A stretch of DNA of 64,000 bases from Chitinophaga sp. CF118 (GCF_900112615.1 NZ_FOMK01000003.1:186001-250000); one strand, 5' to 3'; positions 51,522 through 60,874 are shown, numbered from the stretch's first letter. The notes: generated from the letters alone by a model not told the origin. Numbers and translations: made by a program.

Positions 51522-52085
51522 ATGGATCTGTTCATAAAAAATATGGTATGTAACCGTTGTATTCTGGTAGTGCAGCAGGAACTTGAAAAACTCGATATGG
51601 GGTTTACAAATATTGATCTGGGAGAGGTGACCTTAAAAGAGATACCTGAAAAAGAAAAACTGCAGGTATTGGGAGAGCGCCTGCATGGACTTGGGTTTGA
51701 ATTGCTGGATGATAAAAAGCATGCACTGGTAGAAAAACTGAAAACCACTATCATCCGGCTGATCCACGGAAAAGAAAATGCAGTACTGAATACTAAATTA
51801 TCTGTGGTATTACAGGAAGCATTGGATACAGATTATCATTATCTTTCTACCGTATTTTCTTCTTTAGAAGGACTTACCATTGAGAAATATGTTATCCTTC
51901 AGCGTATTGAACGGGTAAAGGAACTGCTGCAATACGACGAAATGAATCTCAGTGAAATAGCAGACAGTCTGGGATATAGCAGTGTACAGCATTTGTCGCA
52001 ACAGTTCAAGAAGATTACCGGACTAACGCCTACCGGCTACCGGCAGTTAAAGGAGAATAACCGGAAACCACTGGATATGGTATAA
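51522..52085 (+). CDS. AraC-family regulator with heavy-metal-associated-like N-terminus
   Basis: The 187-residue protein starts with an HMA-like domain of about 65 residues (MDLFIKNMVCNRCILVVQQE; Cys10 and Cys13 form the metal- or redox-active CxxC, ERLHGLGFELLDDK). A helical linker leads to the AraC DNA-binding domain (about 110-185; YVILQRIERVKELLQYDEMN, LSEIADSLGYSSVQHLSQQF, KKITGLTPTGYRQ). A copper/heavy-metal or redox-sensing regulator is the natural reading. No metal pump is encoded nearby. The divergent MACPF-like unit or the downstream lipoprotein and barrel genes are possible targets. Confidence 0.85.
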   Translation: MDLFIKNMVCNRCILVVQQELEKLDMGFTNIDLGEVTLKEIPEKEKLQVLGERLHGLGFELLDDKKHALVEKLKTTIIRLIHGKENAVLNTKLSVVLQEALDTDYHYLSTVFSSLEGLTIEKYVILQRIERVKELLQYDEMNLSEIADSLGYSSVQHLSQQFKKITGLTPTGYRQLKENNRKPLDMV

Positions 52086-52196
52086 GCATAGTTGCAAATC
52101 AGCAGAAGCTGTTATTAAAGCAGTTGAACAGTTTGGTTTTCATGCAATAACATTCCTGTTACGACGTTATAATTGCGGACAGTAAACCCAGGAAAT

Positions 52197-52565
52197 ATGT
52201 TTGAGTCAATAACCTGGAAAAATTTCAAATTACGACAACCTGCCTTCATGCTGCTACATACATGTATGATGGCAGGCATTGTTGTTTTAGCCGGTAGCTG
52301 TGCATCTGCTAACCGCGAATACCAGCCACCACGGTTAGGTGCGGAATACCGTTTTGAAGATGGCTTGCGGAAAGAGAAGCATCCGCAGTATTTGTTTGAT
52401 AAGAAAACGCGCAAAGACATGAGGCAGATGGGATTGCCGGCAGGGCATTCGAATGTCGCAACTTCCGCCGCCGTTCCTTCCTCTTCATTTTCCAAAACAC
52501 CCCCGGTTGCTGACAGTGTCAACAGTGTCCGTACTGATACTGTTTTTAAGGTACGCCCCCAATAA
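52197..52565 (+). CDS. Small lipoprotein of unknown function
   Basis: I prefer the ATG at 52197, preceded by AGGAAAT, over a TTG eight codons earlier. The 122-residue product has a basic n-region and lipobox (LLHTCMMAGIVVLAGSCAS), a charged middle (YRFEDGLRKEKHPQYLFDKK) and a Ser/Pro-rich disordered tail. No domain is recognised. It lies 111 bases after the AraC gene on the same strand and could be co-transcribed. Confidence 0.5.
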   Translation: MFESITWKNFKLRQPAFMLLHTCMMAGIVVLAGSCASANREYQPPRLGAEYRFEDGLRKEKHPQYLFDKKTRKDMRQMGLPAGHSNVATSAAVPSSSFSKTPPVADSVNSVRTDTVFKVRPQ

Positions 52566-52700
52566 ATCTCTCTAGTCATATTCAGAATAAGATAAAGTTT
52601 TGATACCCTTTTACTTATAAAAAGTAAACTCAAAGATTGCCTCAACAGAAAGCTGCTTCCAGGCAATGCCTGAATTCCTTTCAATGTACCCGATTTTTCA

Positions 52701-52733
52701 TTTGTTCATTTAGGTATGAATTACTTACATTTG
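52701..52733 (+). promoter_or_regulatory. Promoter of the outer-membrane barrel gene
   Basis: TTTG (52701-52704), 21 bases, then TACATTTG (52726-52733) matches the Bacteroidota -33/-7 arrangement. It predicts a short leader before the ATG at 52756. Confidence 0.65.
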
Positions 52734-52755
52734 TAAGAATTTTAAAATATCCTGT

Positions 52756-53292
52756 ATGATAAAGACCTTTTACAGTGCTTGCCTGTTGTTCGCCATACTT
52801 GTGGGAACCAGCAGTAATTCTCAGGCACAATTGAAACGATTCAGCATAGGCCCCTACGTGGAAGCTGGCGTTCCTACCGGCGATCTGAGTGATACGCATA
52901 ATACTGGCTTTGGTGCTGGTTTGAATGCAGATATTAAACTCATCGCAGGATTTGGTGTGACCGGTTCTGTTGGGTATATGCGTTTCCCTGGAAAAGATGT
53001 GGTAACTACTGATCCTATTTTAGGCACAACAATGACCACCAGTTATTCAGCATTGCAGGCCATTCCTGTAAGAGTAGGTGTAAAGTATAAATTCCCATTC
53101 CCTTTATTATATTTAAAGGTAGAAGGTGGAGTTGCCAAGTCAGTAGGTTCAGGAGAGAATGAAGCTCCTATTATCTTTGCACCAGGCATCGGGATCCGTT
53201 TCTTAGGATTGGATGTAGAAGCTAAATACGAAGGATGGTACAAAGATGGTACAGCTGGTTTCTTCGGTTTGAAAGCTGGTTATAATTTCTAA
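52756..53292 (+). CDS. Small outer-membrane beta-barrel protein
   Basis: The 178-residue protein has a signal peptide (1-24; LFAILVGTSSNSQAQ). A barrel with alternating strands follows (FSIGPYVEAGVPTGDLSDTH, GFGAGLNADIKLIAGFGVTG, VRVGVKYKFPFPLLYLKVEG), ending in an aromatic terminus (FFGLKAGYNF). It resembles the OmpW/PorT-like eight-stranded barrels common in Bacteroidota. The role is unknown. It has its own promoter and ends at a perfect terminator shared with the convergent repeat protein. Confidence 0.8.
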   Translation: MIKTFYSACLLFAILVGTSSNSQAQLKRFSIGPYVEAGVPTGDLSDTHNTGFGAGLNADIKLIAGFGVTGSVGYMRFPGKDVVTTDPILGTTMTTSYSALQAIPVRVGVKYKFPFPLLYLKVEGGVAKSVGSGENEAPIIFAPGIGIRFLGLDVEAKYEGWYKDGTAGFFGLKAGYNF

Positions 53293-53320
53293 TTTCAGCA
53301 TTCACAGATTGCATATAATT

Positions 53321-53352
53321 AAAAAGTCCCGGACAATTGTCCGGGACTTTTT
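53321..53352. terminator. Perfect bidirectional terminator
   Basis: A 32-base perfect palindrome, AAAAAGTCCCGGACAA followed by its reverse complement, lies between the convergent barrel and repeat-protein genes and gives a U-tract on both strands. Confidence 0.9.
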
Positions 53353-53388
53353 ATTGTCCACATGATTTCCGTTAATTATCATTGTTTC

Positions 53389-53958
53389 TTACTCCTTTAC
53401 CGCTTTTGGTTTAGCAGTGGTATCGGTAGGCTGTGGAGTTGTAGTATCCTTCCTGAAAGAAACGATATTTTGACCTAAAACTCTTGCTGTATCCTTTTTA
53501 AAGGCAGCAGTATCTGCTTTCATTGCTGCTGTGTCTGCGGTTACAGAACTCAGTTTGTAAGCAAAGTTGGCAGTATCTGCTTTGAAAGCAGCTGTGTCAG
53601 ACTTGAAAGCGCTTGCTGTGTCAGCAGATTTGAAATTTGCGGTATCCGCCTTAAAGACGAAATTTGCCGTGTCCTTAAAATTTGCTGTGTCACGTACAAA
53701 GCTCGCGGTGTCGTGTGCAAAACTTGCTGTGTCGAGCACGAAGTTTGCTGTGTCATGTGCAAAACTTGCTGTGTCGAGTACAAAGTTTGCTGTGTCTCTG
53801 TTCATGCTGGCAGTGTCCAAAGCATTAACTGTGTCGCGCATTGTAATTGTGTCCGCTACATTGCTGGTTAAAGCTTTAGCATCTTTTGCGTAAGTTTGCG
53901 TCAGTACGAAAACGCCCATGCCGGCCATCAGGCCGAACTTTAATAATTGCTTCTTCAT
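53389..53958 (-). CDS. Exported heptad-repeat protein (DTAxFxx repeats)
   Basis: The 189-residue protein has a signal peptide (1-24; LMAGMGVFVLTQTYA). About fifteen copies of a seven-residue unit follow: DTASMNR, DTANFVL, DTASFAH, DTANFVL, DTASFAH, DTASFVR, then looser copies (DTANF, DTAAFKA, DTAAFKK). The unit is encoded by near-perfect 21-base tandem DNA repeats around 53690-53800. The tail is Thr/Pro/Lys-rich (RKDTTTPQPTDTTAKPKAVK). A regular hydrophobic residue every seventh position suggests an extended or coiled rod. Function is unknown; it is probably periplasmic or on the surface. Copy number could vary between strains. Confidence 0.7.
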   Translation of the reverse strand: MKKQLLKFGLMAGMGVFVLTQTYAKDAKALTSNVADTITMRDTVNALDTASMNRDTANFVLDTASFAHDTANFVLDTASFAHDTASFVRDTANFKDTANFVFKADTANFKSADTASAFKSDTAAFKADTANFAYKLSSVTADTAAMKADTAAFKKDTARVLGQNIVSFRKDTTTPQPTDTTAKPKAVKE

Positions 53959-54474
53959 GGTTTTTCAATTTTAACTGGTTAATAGAAAATCAATAAATTA
54001 TGGTACAGACTATCTAACTAAAACCTTGCGAGAATACTCTAAAGAAATGTTAAAGGATGTATCATGTTTGATAAATAACTGATTTACAGTTAATTGGAAA
54101 ATTATCTTTTTTGAGTAGTATTTAAAATAATTAACCGCTTTACTTAGAAGAGTAGGTAAAAAAGGAAAACAGTATGTAGAATATGGGTTACATAACCGGG
54201 TAGACGGTGCCCTACTTATTTAAAGTCTTAAAGAAATGTTAAGGCACCACCTGGCAATGATAAAATAGTATCAACTTATCTACAAATGTTCGCTTATTTT
54301 TATCGCGCTGTCATGTATGTAGAGTGCTGTGAAGTAAACAGTTCACATTATTAATATGTATTGTAAGTGAATGGTGAATAGTAGTATGGTCAATCTGATA
54401 ATAATATAATGGGATATTCCTAACACGTTAGAACAATGCAATAGTCATTTTAAATTACCTTATTTCTTTCCTTT
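53959..54474. promoter_or_regulatory. AT-rich intergenic region upstream of the third SusC/SusD pair
   Basis: No gene is seen. TAAAGAAATGTTAA occurs twice (54040-54053 and 54229-54242). CTAACACGTTAG (54420-54431) lies 43 bases before the SusC start; a similar ATAACACGTTAT is upstream of the receptor at 30756. Confidence 0.4.
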
Positions 54475-57400
54475 ATGAGCCAAACAACGTTTTTTAGAAA
54501 GCAAAGCTTTCTGGTAATCTTATTATGCCTGGTTACGGGTGCCGTGTTTGCGCAACGGACTGTTACAGGTAAGGTAACAGATGCGGGCGACGGCAGTGGC
54601 CTCCCCGGAGTAAATGTCACCGTTCCTGGTACCACTTCAGGAGCCACTACGGATGCCAGCGGAAATTTCAAACTTACCGTACCCGATGCCGGTAAAACCC
54701 TCTCTTTTTCTTTTATTGGTTATGAGGCACAGACCCTTGCCATTGGAGAGCAGACAGTCTTCAATGTTGGTCTGAAATCTACTACCAAAGGACTTGGAGA
54801 GGTAGTGGTTGTAGGATATGGTGTACAAAACCGCCGGGATGTAACTGGTACCATCTCTTCTATTAAAGGAGCAGATATTAAGAACCTGCCAGTGAGTGAT
54901 GCTGCCCAGGCTATTCAGGGTAGGGTAACCGGTGTAGACATTGTTCGTTCTGACGGATCTCCCGGAACAGAGCCTTCTATCCGTATCCGTGGTACAGGTA
55001 CTATTAATAATGCAGACCCGCTGGTAATTATAGATGGGATACCTGCAACCGGTTTGAGTGATGTGAGTCCTAATGACATTGCTTCCATGGAAATTCTGAA
55101 GGATGCATCTTCCTCAGCTATTTATGGTACCCGTGCGGCAAATGGGGTGATCATCATTACCACTAAAAAAGGTAGCTATGGCGAAAAACTGAAAACAAGT
55201 GTTAATATATATAAAGGTGTTTCCAATGTACGCCGTTATATCCCGATGCTGACAGCTCCTGAACTGGTGCAACTGAAACAGGAACGTTATACAAATGATG
55301 GTGTGGCCATTGATCCTTTCTGGCAGGACCCTTATTATGCAGTACAACGTACTGACTGGCAAAAGGCACTGCTGCGCTCCGGACAGACTACCAATGCCGA
55401 TGTGAGCCTGCGTGGTGGTAACGCTACCTCCAACTACCTGATCAGTGGTGGCTATTATGATGAAAAAGGACTAATCGAGAATACCTATTTCAAACGTTAC
55501 AGTGTACGTATCAACTCTGAACACAAAATCGGTAAACGTGTAAAAGTAGGAGAGAACCTGCAACTGACCTACAGGAAGCAGGAAGGTTTTGATACTTACT
55601 CTTCACAAACAGGTCTGATATTCAGTGCGCTGCGTTTCAACCCGGCTATTCCGGTAAGAAATGCGGATGGCTCTTATGGTACTGCAAAAGCAAGCGGTCA
55701 ACTGGGTGATATTAATAATCCTGTTTTTACTGCTGAAACTTCAGACGGCTATAATAAGAATTACCGGATGCTGGCAAGTGTATATGGAGAAGTACAAATC
55801 CTGGATGGCCTTACTTTACGTGCCAATTATGGATACGATGGTACGATTAACAATCAATATGGATTTACACCTAAAGTACTCGACCAGATCCGTGCCTCCG
55901 ATCATGCCGCACTTTATCAGCGTAATGAAACAGATGGTTCTGAACTGGCAGAAGTATTCCTGACCTGGAATAAAACATTTGCCAAAAATCACCAGGTAAC
56001 TGTTACCGGTGGTTATTCTCAGCAAAAAGCCTATGGTAGTTATTACAGGGCAGAACGTTGGGGGTATAACGACGAAACCACTCCGCAACGTGTATTGGAT
56101 AACGGTATCGATATTCATGATGCTTCCGGAAACTATATTGCTGAGAATGCGATTGCATCTGGCTTTATGCGTGCTTTCTATGGCTTTAAAGGTAAATATC
56201 TGTTCACTGCCACTTTCAGGGCAGATGGATCCTCCAAATTCCCTAAAGACAATCGCTGGGGTTATTTCCCTGCGTTCTCTGCAGGTTGGAGAATTTCTGA
56301 CGAAGCCTTCATGAAAGACAATGTATCTTTTGTAAGTAATCTGAAACTTACAGGTGGCTGGGGTGCATTGGGTAACCAGCGTGTAGCTGATTTCCAATAC
56401 CTGGCGCTTATCAAAAAGGATCAGGATCAGAGATATGCTTTTGGAGATAATACAGTAACCGGTATCTGGAACTCAACACTGGCTAACCCTGATATCACCT
56501 GGGAAAAAGCAGAAATGACCAATATCAGTCTGGAAGCAGGTTTCTTCCAGAACAAACTGAATACTACTATTACATACTTCAATAAGAATACCAAGGATAT
56601 GCTGGTACCTGCACCTTTAATGGACGAGCATGGTGCGGCTACAGTGCCAGATCGTAATATCGGTGCGCTGAATAACAAGGGATGGGAAATAGAAGTGAGT
56701 TACCTGGGAGGTAAAGGTGAGTTCCATTATAATGTAGCGGCAAATGCTTCATTTATAAAGAATAAGGTTACAAAACTCTATGAGCCGGGTACTTTCATCA
56801 GCTCTACTAACTATGGCAGGCAGAATCAGGAAATCTCCCGCACTTATGAAGGTCAGTCTATTGCTTCCTTCTATGGCTGGAAAACTAATGGTATTTACCA
56901 GAACCAATCTGCTATTGATAATGATGCCAATATCGCAAATGATCCCAACAAAGCAAATATCAAACCAGGGGATGTCCGTTTCTTAGACAACAATGGCGAT
57001 GGTATTATAAACGATCAGGACCGTACCTACCTGGGCAATCCTAATCCTAAGGTAACATTTGGTTTACAGGCCGGAGCTTCTTATAAAGGATTTGATCTGG
57101 GTGTTTCTTTTGCAGGTGTAGCAGGGGTAAAACTGTATAATGCCGACAGAATGCAGGGTCTGGATCCTACCTATCCTTACAATATGTATGCAGAGGCTAT
57201 GCAGCGCTGGCATGGTGAGGGTACAGGAAACAGTGTGCCACGTATGACTCTGGAAAATACCAACCAGAATTATCGTACTTCTGATCGTTTTGTAGAGAAT
57301 GGTAATTACCTGTCGCTCCGCAACGCAACACTTGGATATACAATTCCTGCTAAAGTGTGGGGTCATTCAGGCGTATCTGATGTACGTGTGTATGCAACCG

Positions 57401-57552
57401 GTCAGAATCTTTTCGTTATTACGAAATATAAAGGTTTGAATCCTGAACTGGGTTACCCTAATTCTACTGATGGTAACAGACAGCGTGGGGTAGATGTAGC
57501 TACTTATCCACAGGCAAGGAGTTTTACTTTTGGTGCAACACTTAATTTTTAA
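54475..57552 (+). CDS. SusC/RagA-family TonB-linked outer-membrane protein
   Basis: The 1025-residue importer has a signal peptide (about 1-27; LLCLVTGAVFAQ), a carboxypeptidase-regulatory-like domain (28-105; GLPGVNVTVPGTTSGATTDA), a TonB box region GEVVVVGYGVQNRRDVTGTI, the plug (125-235; VIIDGIPATGLSDVSPNDIA, SSAIYGTRAANGVIIITTKK) and a barrel ending FTFGATLNF. It has no STN domain. It is followed by susD 19 bases downstream. No hydrolase or sigma gene is adjacent, so the ligand is unknown. Confidence 0.93.
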   Translation: MSQTTFFRKQSFLVILLCLVTGAVFAQRTVTGKVTDAGDGSGLPGVNVTVPGTTSGATTDASGNFKLTVPDAGKTLSFSFIGYEAQTLAIGEQTVFNVGLKSTTKGLGEVVVVGYGVQNRRDVTGTISSIKGADIKNLPVSDAAQAIQGRVTGVDIVRSDGSPGTEPSIRIRGTGTINNADPLVIIDGIPATGLSDVSPNDIASMEILKDASSSAIYGTRAANGVIIITTKKGSYGEKLKTSVNIYKGVSNVRRYIPMLTAPELVQLKQERYTNDGVAIDPFWQDPYYAVQRTDWQKALLRSGQTTNADVSLRGGNATSNYLISGGYYDEKGLIENTYFKRYSVRINSEHKIGKRVKVGENLQLTYRKQEGFDTYSSQTGLIFSALRFNPAIPVRNADGSYGTAKASGQLGDINNPVFTAETSDGYNKNYRMLASVYGEVQILDGLTLRANYGYDGTINNQYGFTPKVLDQIRASDHAALYQRNETDGSELAEVFLTWNKTFAKNHQVTVTGGYSQQKAYGSYYRAERWGYNDETTPQRVLDNGIDIHDASGNYIAENAIASGFMRAFYGFKGKYLFTATFRADGSSKFPKDNRWGYFPAFSAGWRISDEAFMKDNVSFVSNLKLTGGWGALGNQRVADFQYLALIKKDQDQRYAFGDNTVTGIWNSTLANPDITWEKAEMTNISLEAGFFQNKLNTTITYFNKNTKDMLVPAPLMDEHGAATVPDRNIGALNNKGWEIEVSYLGGKGEFHYNVAANASFIKNKVTKLYEPGTFISSTNYGRQNQEISRTYEGQSIASFYGWKTNGIYQNQSAIDNDANIANDPNKANIKPGDVRFLDNNGDGIINDQDRTYLGNPNPKVTFGLQAGASYKGFDLGVSFAGVAGVKLYNADRMQGLDPTYPYNMYAEAMQRWHGEGTGNSVPRMTLENTNQNYRTSDRFVENGNYLSLRNATLGYTIPAKVWGHSGVSDVRVYATGQNLFVITKYKGLNPELGYPNSTDGNRQRGVDVATYPQARSFTFGATLNF

Positions 57553-57571
57553 CCTGTTAATGATGATGATT

Positions 57572-59026
57572 ATGAAACGTACGAAATATATATTGCTGAT
57601 AGGTGTGGTTGCCCTCTTTACTAATGCGTGTAACAAAGTGCTGGATGTAGAAGCAAAAGGAAGTTATACAAGTGGCAACTATTGGCGTAACGAAAGCGAT
57701 GCTGTGGATGGTATCTCTGGTATCTATACTCTTTTTCTGAAGGAAGATTATCTCGGCTTCGTTGAATTTACTTATGATAATTGTTCGGATGATCAGTTCC
57801 ATGCAGGAGATCACCCGGAAGATGATCTTATAGAAAAATTTACTTTTGATGCATCCAACCCTTCATTAAGGTTGCCATGGAAATGGAAGTATGAAACGAT
57901 TAACCGTGCGGATAATGCGTTGATTTATATTCCTAAGATCACAGACATTGATCCGGATGTGAAGAACCGTTGTCTTGGTGAAGCATATTTCCTCCGTGCA
58001 TTCGCTTACTGGCGTTTGATGATAGTTTATGGCGAAGTGCCAATCGTAACTGAGGATGATGTACTGAATGGTAATTATAATAATCCAAAATCATCGTTGG
58101 ATAGTGTTCGTGGTCAGATAGAGTCAGACTTGTTAAAGGCGGCAGACCTGCTTCCTGAGGCATATAGTGCAGGCCGCGTGAATAAAGGTTCTGCCTGGGG
58201 ATTGCTGGCCAAATTGTACCTCTATGAGGATAATATGGATAAGGCTATTGAATATGGTGAGAAAGTAACTACCAATTCAAATTATGCGCTGGCTCCCACT
58301 TATGCTGCTAACTTCACTCCGGCTACCAGTAACAACAGTGAAATGCTGGTGAATGTACAAACTACCGACGGTTGGGGTTATTCTGATTTTACTACCTACC
58401 ATGCTCCACGTACATGGAATGGCTGGGACTTCTTCCAGCCTGTAAAAGGATTGGTAGATGAGTTTGAAGCAGGAGATCCCCGCAAAGATGCATGTATCAT
58501 GAAACCAGGAGATCAGATCGACATAGGAACAGGGATTGTAACCTATACTGCGGACCTGTCAAAAACCGGGTATCATTACAAAAAGTTCTGCAGCTGGAAA
58601 AGTTCCGGTGGATTGAACTACTCATTGAAATATCCTTTGCTGCGTAGTGCTGATATTTACCTTGTAGTGGCCGAAGCTAAGATCCGTAAATCAGGTGCTG
58701 GCGCAGGTGATGCAGAAATCAATGCTATACGTAAACGTGCTTCTGCCAGTCTTACTCCGGTAAGTGGTGCAGGTATGCCTGCCCTGATGCATGAAAGACG
58801 CGTAGAACTGTGTGGCGAAAATGAACGTCACCAGGATCTGATGCGTTGGGATAAAGCAGGTCTCATTAATATTGTTGCTATATATAGTCAACCCAAGCTG
58901 GGTTCCGACGGACAGGTAATAATGCCTGCACGTACATTCACCAAGCCTAGAAACTATTATTTCCTACTGCCTCAGCAGGAAATAGACAGAAGTAAGGGAG
59001 TGCTGATCCAGAACCCAAATTACTAG
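57572..59026 (+). CDS. SusD/RagB-family lipoprotein
   Basis: I use the ATG at 57572 (MKRTKYILLIGVVALFTNAC), which gives a lipobox; earlier in-frame ATGs overlap the SusC end. The 484-residue protein has the RagB/SusD layout: SYTSGNYWRNESDAVDGISG, NRCLGEAYFLRAFAYWRLMI, VYGEVPIVTEDD, GSAWGLLAKLYLYEDNMDKA, and the C-terminal LMHERRVELCGENERHQDLM and YYFLLPQQEIDRS. It is the ligand-binding partner of the SusC encoded just upstream. The hairpin at 59041-59102 ends the operon. Confidence 0.93.
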   Translation: MKRTKYILLIGVVALFTNACNKVLDVEAKGSYTSGNYWRNESDAVDGISGIYTLFLKEDYLGFVEFTYDNCSDDQFHAGDHPEDDLIEKFTFDASNPSLRLPWKWKYETINRADNALIYIPKITDIDPDVKNRCLGEAYFLRAFAYWRLMIVYGEVPIVTEDDVLNGNYNNPKSSLDSVRGQIESDLLKAADLLPEAYSAGRVNKGSAWGLLAKLYLYEDNMDKAIEYGEKVTTNSNYALAPTYAANFTPATSNNSEMLVNVQTTDGWGYSDFTTYHAPRTWNGWDFFQPVKGLVDEFEAGDPRKDACIMKPGDQIDIGTGIVTYTADLSKTGYHYKKFCSWKSSGGLNYSLKYPLLRSADIYLVVAEAKIRKSGAGAGDAEINAIRKRASASLTPVSGAGMPALMHERRVELCGENERHQDLMRWDKAGLINIVAIYSQPKLGSDGQVIMPARTFTKPRNYYFLLPQQEIDRSKGVLIQNPNY

Positions 59027-59040
59027 TAAGGTAATTATTA

Positions 59041-59102
59041 CAATAGCGTCCATAAAAAGAGGCCTTCCAGGGATGGAGGGCCTCTTTTTATGGACGCTAT
59101 TG
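59041..59102 (+). terminator. Very long terminator hairpin
   Basis: Arms of 24 bases (59041-59064 and 59079-59102) are perfect complements, with further partial pairing inside. The descending arm contains TTTTT. It begins 14 bases after the SusD stop. Confidence 0.75.
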
Positions 59103-59761
59103 TATTTTAATCCGCTAGACCTTACACTTTTCTACATATCCGCGCGGTATTACGCGACCACTTCTACGCCCATAATTAAGATCTTCTGTCTAAATGATTA
59201 TTCCGGAGGCTTACGGAAGTATTCATGTCTTTATTTCTAATTGGGCGTGATCGGGGAGAGTTCGGAGTAAATTGCTAGAATCTTGCAGATTAGGTCGATG
59301 GTTATTCGGTGGTTGATCGGTGATTGTTCGGTCGTGACTGACCAACCACCGATCAACCACCGAACAACCACCGATCAATCACCGGTGAAAGGTGCTACTT
59401 ACTAGCAAGTTTCCTGGGAGACACTCTCAAGACTCTCCGAACTTAATAGCACAACGCTATAATCTATCAATAACTATTATACGTTTTCAATAAGAAAGTA
59501 TATTGCTAATTGTTGTTAACTATAAATATTTGCATTCCTGTCTGTTGGTTACGATGAAATTACTATTATCCGTTTACGCATATGCATACACATCTTCATT
59601 CCCAGGTTTTGGGAGTCATATTCTTAATAATGCTTATTTCGGTTTTGAAAGACTTTCTTGAATAAACTCTATTCTGGAATGGACAAAGTGTTATGGAGTT
59701 AACACCAATTATCCATCCCGATAATCCAGGGACATAAGTTCCTGATGGTATTTTAGCAGTT
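59103..59761. other. Intergenic region of about 660 bases, no gene supported
   Basis: It holds the 11-base-repeat hairpin (59293-59385). It also has flanking complementary segments (TTCGGAG 59261 with CTCCGAA near 59434; TTGCTAG 59272 with CTAGCAA near 59403), so the structured part may extend over 59250-59440. A 35-codon frame from 59554 has no supporting features. Confidence 0.45.
59293..59385. repeat. 11-base repeat hairpin element, copy type 2
   Basis: The left side has GGTGGTTGATC and GGTGATTGTTC units. After a short turn the right side has AACCACCGATC, AACCACCGAAC, AACCACCGATC and AATCACCGG, the reverse complements of the left units. The period is 11 bases throughout. Arms of 27 or more bases can pair, in more than one register. 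The design matches 3771-3844 but the unit sequence is different. Confidence 0.7.
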
Positions 59762-60832
59762 TTAATTAGCTTCTACCAACTCTTTCTCAACGAATCTGGC
59801 ATACTTTTCAGCAGCCTTCTTTATTAATTGTTCCGGAAGCTGGTCTTTAGCACTGAATGGGTAAGTTTCCAGCAGTACTTTACTTTTATATTCAGTGCGT
59901 TTCCAGGTGCCTGCAATTTGTCCATTCAGCATAATCACCGGTTTAAAAATCCCATTGCCGGATTGTTTATGATACGCTGGTTTGAGAATATCTGAGCGGT
60001 CTTTATAGGCAACAGTATATTCATCAAAAGCAGGTAATAAGTGAAGGGAGTTTTTAGGCTTCTGCCGGAGATCCATATCTGATGAAAACCAATATGCCTG
60101 ACCGTTTATTACTTCATGGGCCAGAAGTTTTTTATTCATCTCAATTCCCATTTTTGCTTCCGATAAATTGAGCTTGCTCCACCAGGTAAAGTCCTGTAGT
60201 GTAGCAGGGCCTCTGCTCAGGAAATATCTTTTTGTCAGTTCCGCTATGGCCGCTTCATGGTCCATCACATGAGTATCAGGTACTCTTTCTTCCAGCAGGG
60301 CATAGGTAAATTGTTTCCCATGTCTGGCACCGCTACAGATCATTCCATCCAGCTCTGCATCCATCATTAAAAAGTTAGAGCGGATATCGTCGGTATTGAT
60401 CTTGCCTTTTTTAAGTAATACAATTAATTGTTCCCTGGTAAGCTGTTTGCCATCCATTAATGCTTTTGCAATGATATGTTTACTCCGGGTAAGGGTGTTT
60501 TCATCTATACCCAGTTTACGATGTAAGGTTTTGTTGAATACTTTTATTTTTGGAGCAGACAATTTCAGTATCCAGCCAATATCCTCTGGTGAAACAAAGT
60601 GCCAGGTAGGCCGTAGAATATGCGTGCGCAGGATAATGCCATCATTAAATTGCCTGTCAATTTCAGCTTCGGTAATTCCATTTATCCTGTTTCCGATGGC
60701 CCATTTAGCCGCGGCAAAATCCTGCGCCTGGATACAGCCCATCCACCGGATCAATTCATCAGGTTCTGAGAAATCTGCGCCAGTGATCTGTTGATTGATC
60801 AGGCGGTGATGAGCTATAGTTCTGCTTGTCAT
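59762..60832 (-). CDS. Winged-helix DNA-binding protein, AlkZ/YcaQ (HTH_42) family
   Basis: The 356-residue protein has the HTH_42 architecture: three tandem winged-helix-like units and a beta-barrel. Segments include RLINQQITG, GCIQAQDFAAAKWAIG, GIILRTHILRPTWHFVSPED, RGPATLQDFTWWS, LLPAFDEYTVAYKDRS and ILKPVIMLNGQIAGTWKR-like. The QAQ motif (residues about 35-37) matches the catalytic Q-x-Q of AlkZ-type glycosylases that excise bulky or crosslinked bases. DNA-repair function is therefore likely. A CAAAGCTA box at 60875-60882 (minus-strand TAGCTTTG) fits the -7 element. It is divergent from the RiPP precursor gene. Confidence 0.85.
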   Translation of the reverse strand: MTSRTIAHHRLINQQITGADFSEPDELIRWMGCIQAQDFAAAKWAIGNRINGITEAEIDRQFNDGIILRTHILRPTWHFVSPEDIGWILKLSAPKIKVFNKTLHRKLGIDENTLTRSKHIIAKALMDGKQLTREQLIVLLKKGKINTDDIRSNFLMMDAELDGMICSGARHGKQFTYALLEERVPDTHVMDHEAAIAELTKRYFLSRGPATLQDFTWWSKLNLSEAKMGIEMNKKLLAHEVINGQAYWFSSDMDLRQKPKNSLHLLPAFDEYTVAYKDRSDILKPAYHKQSGNGIFKPVIMLNGQIAGTWKRTEYKSKVLLETYPFSAKDQLPEQLIKKAAEKYARFVEKELVEAN

Positions 60833-60874
60833 AGTGATAGTTTATTTTCCTCCTAACTATGTATTATTGTATTA

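Noticed and set aside
53690..53800. CRISPR-like repeats
   Set aside because: These are 21-base in-frame codon repeats inside the heptad-repeat gene.
53567..53893. Plus-strand repeat frame (AVSALK/AVSxxKL) opposite the heptad protein
   Set aside because: It is the mirror of the 21-base repeats on the other strand; only the minus-strand reading has a signal peptide and start context.
59293..59385. CRISPR array
   Set aside because: Units are 11 bases, contiguous, partly inverted and have no spacers; no cas genes are present.
59554..59661. 35-codon frame starting MKLLLSVYAY
   Set aside because: No promoter, no leader motif and no terminator; composition fits chance in AT-rich DNA.
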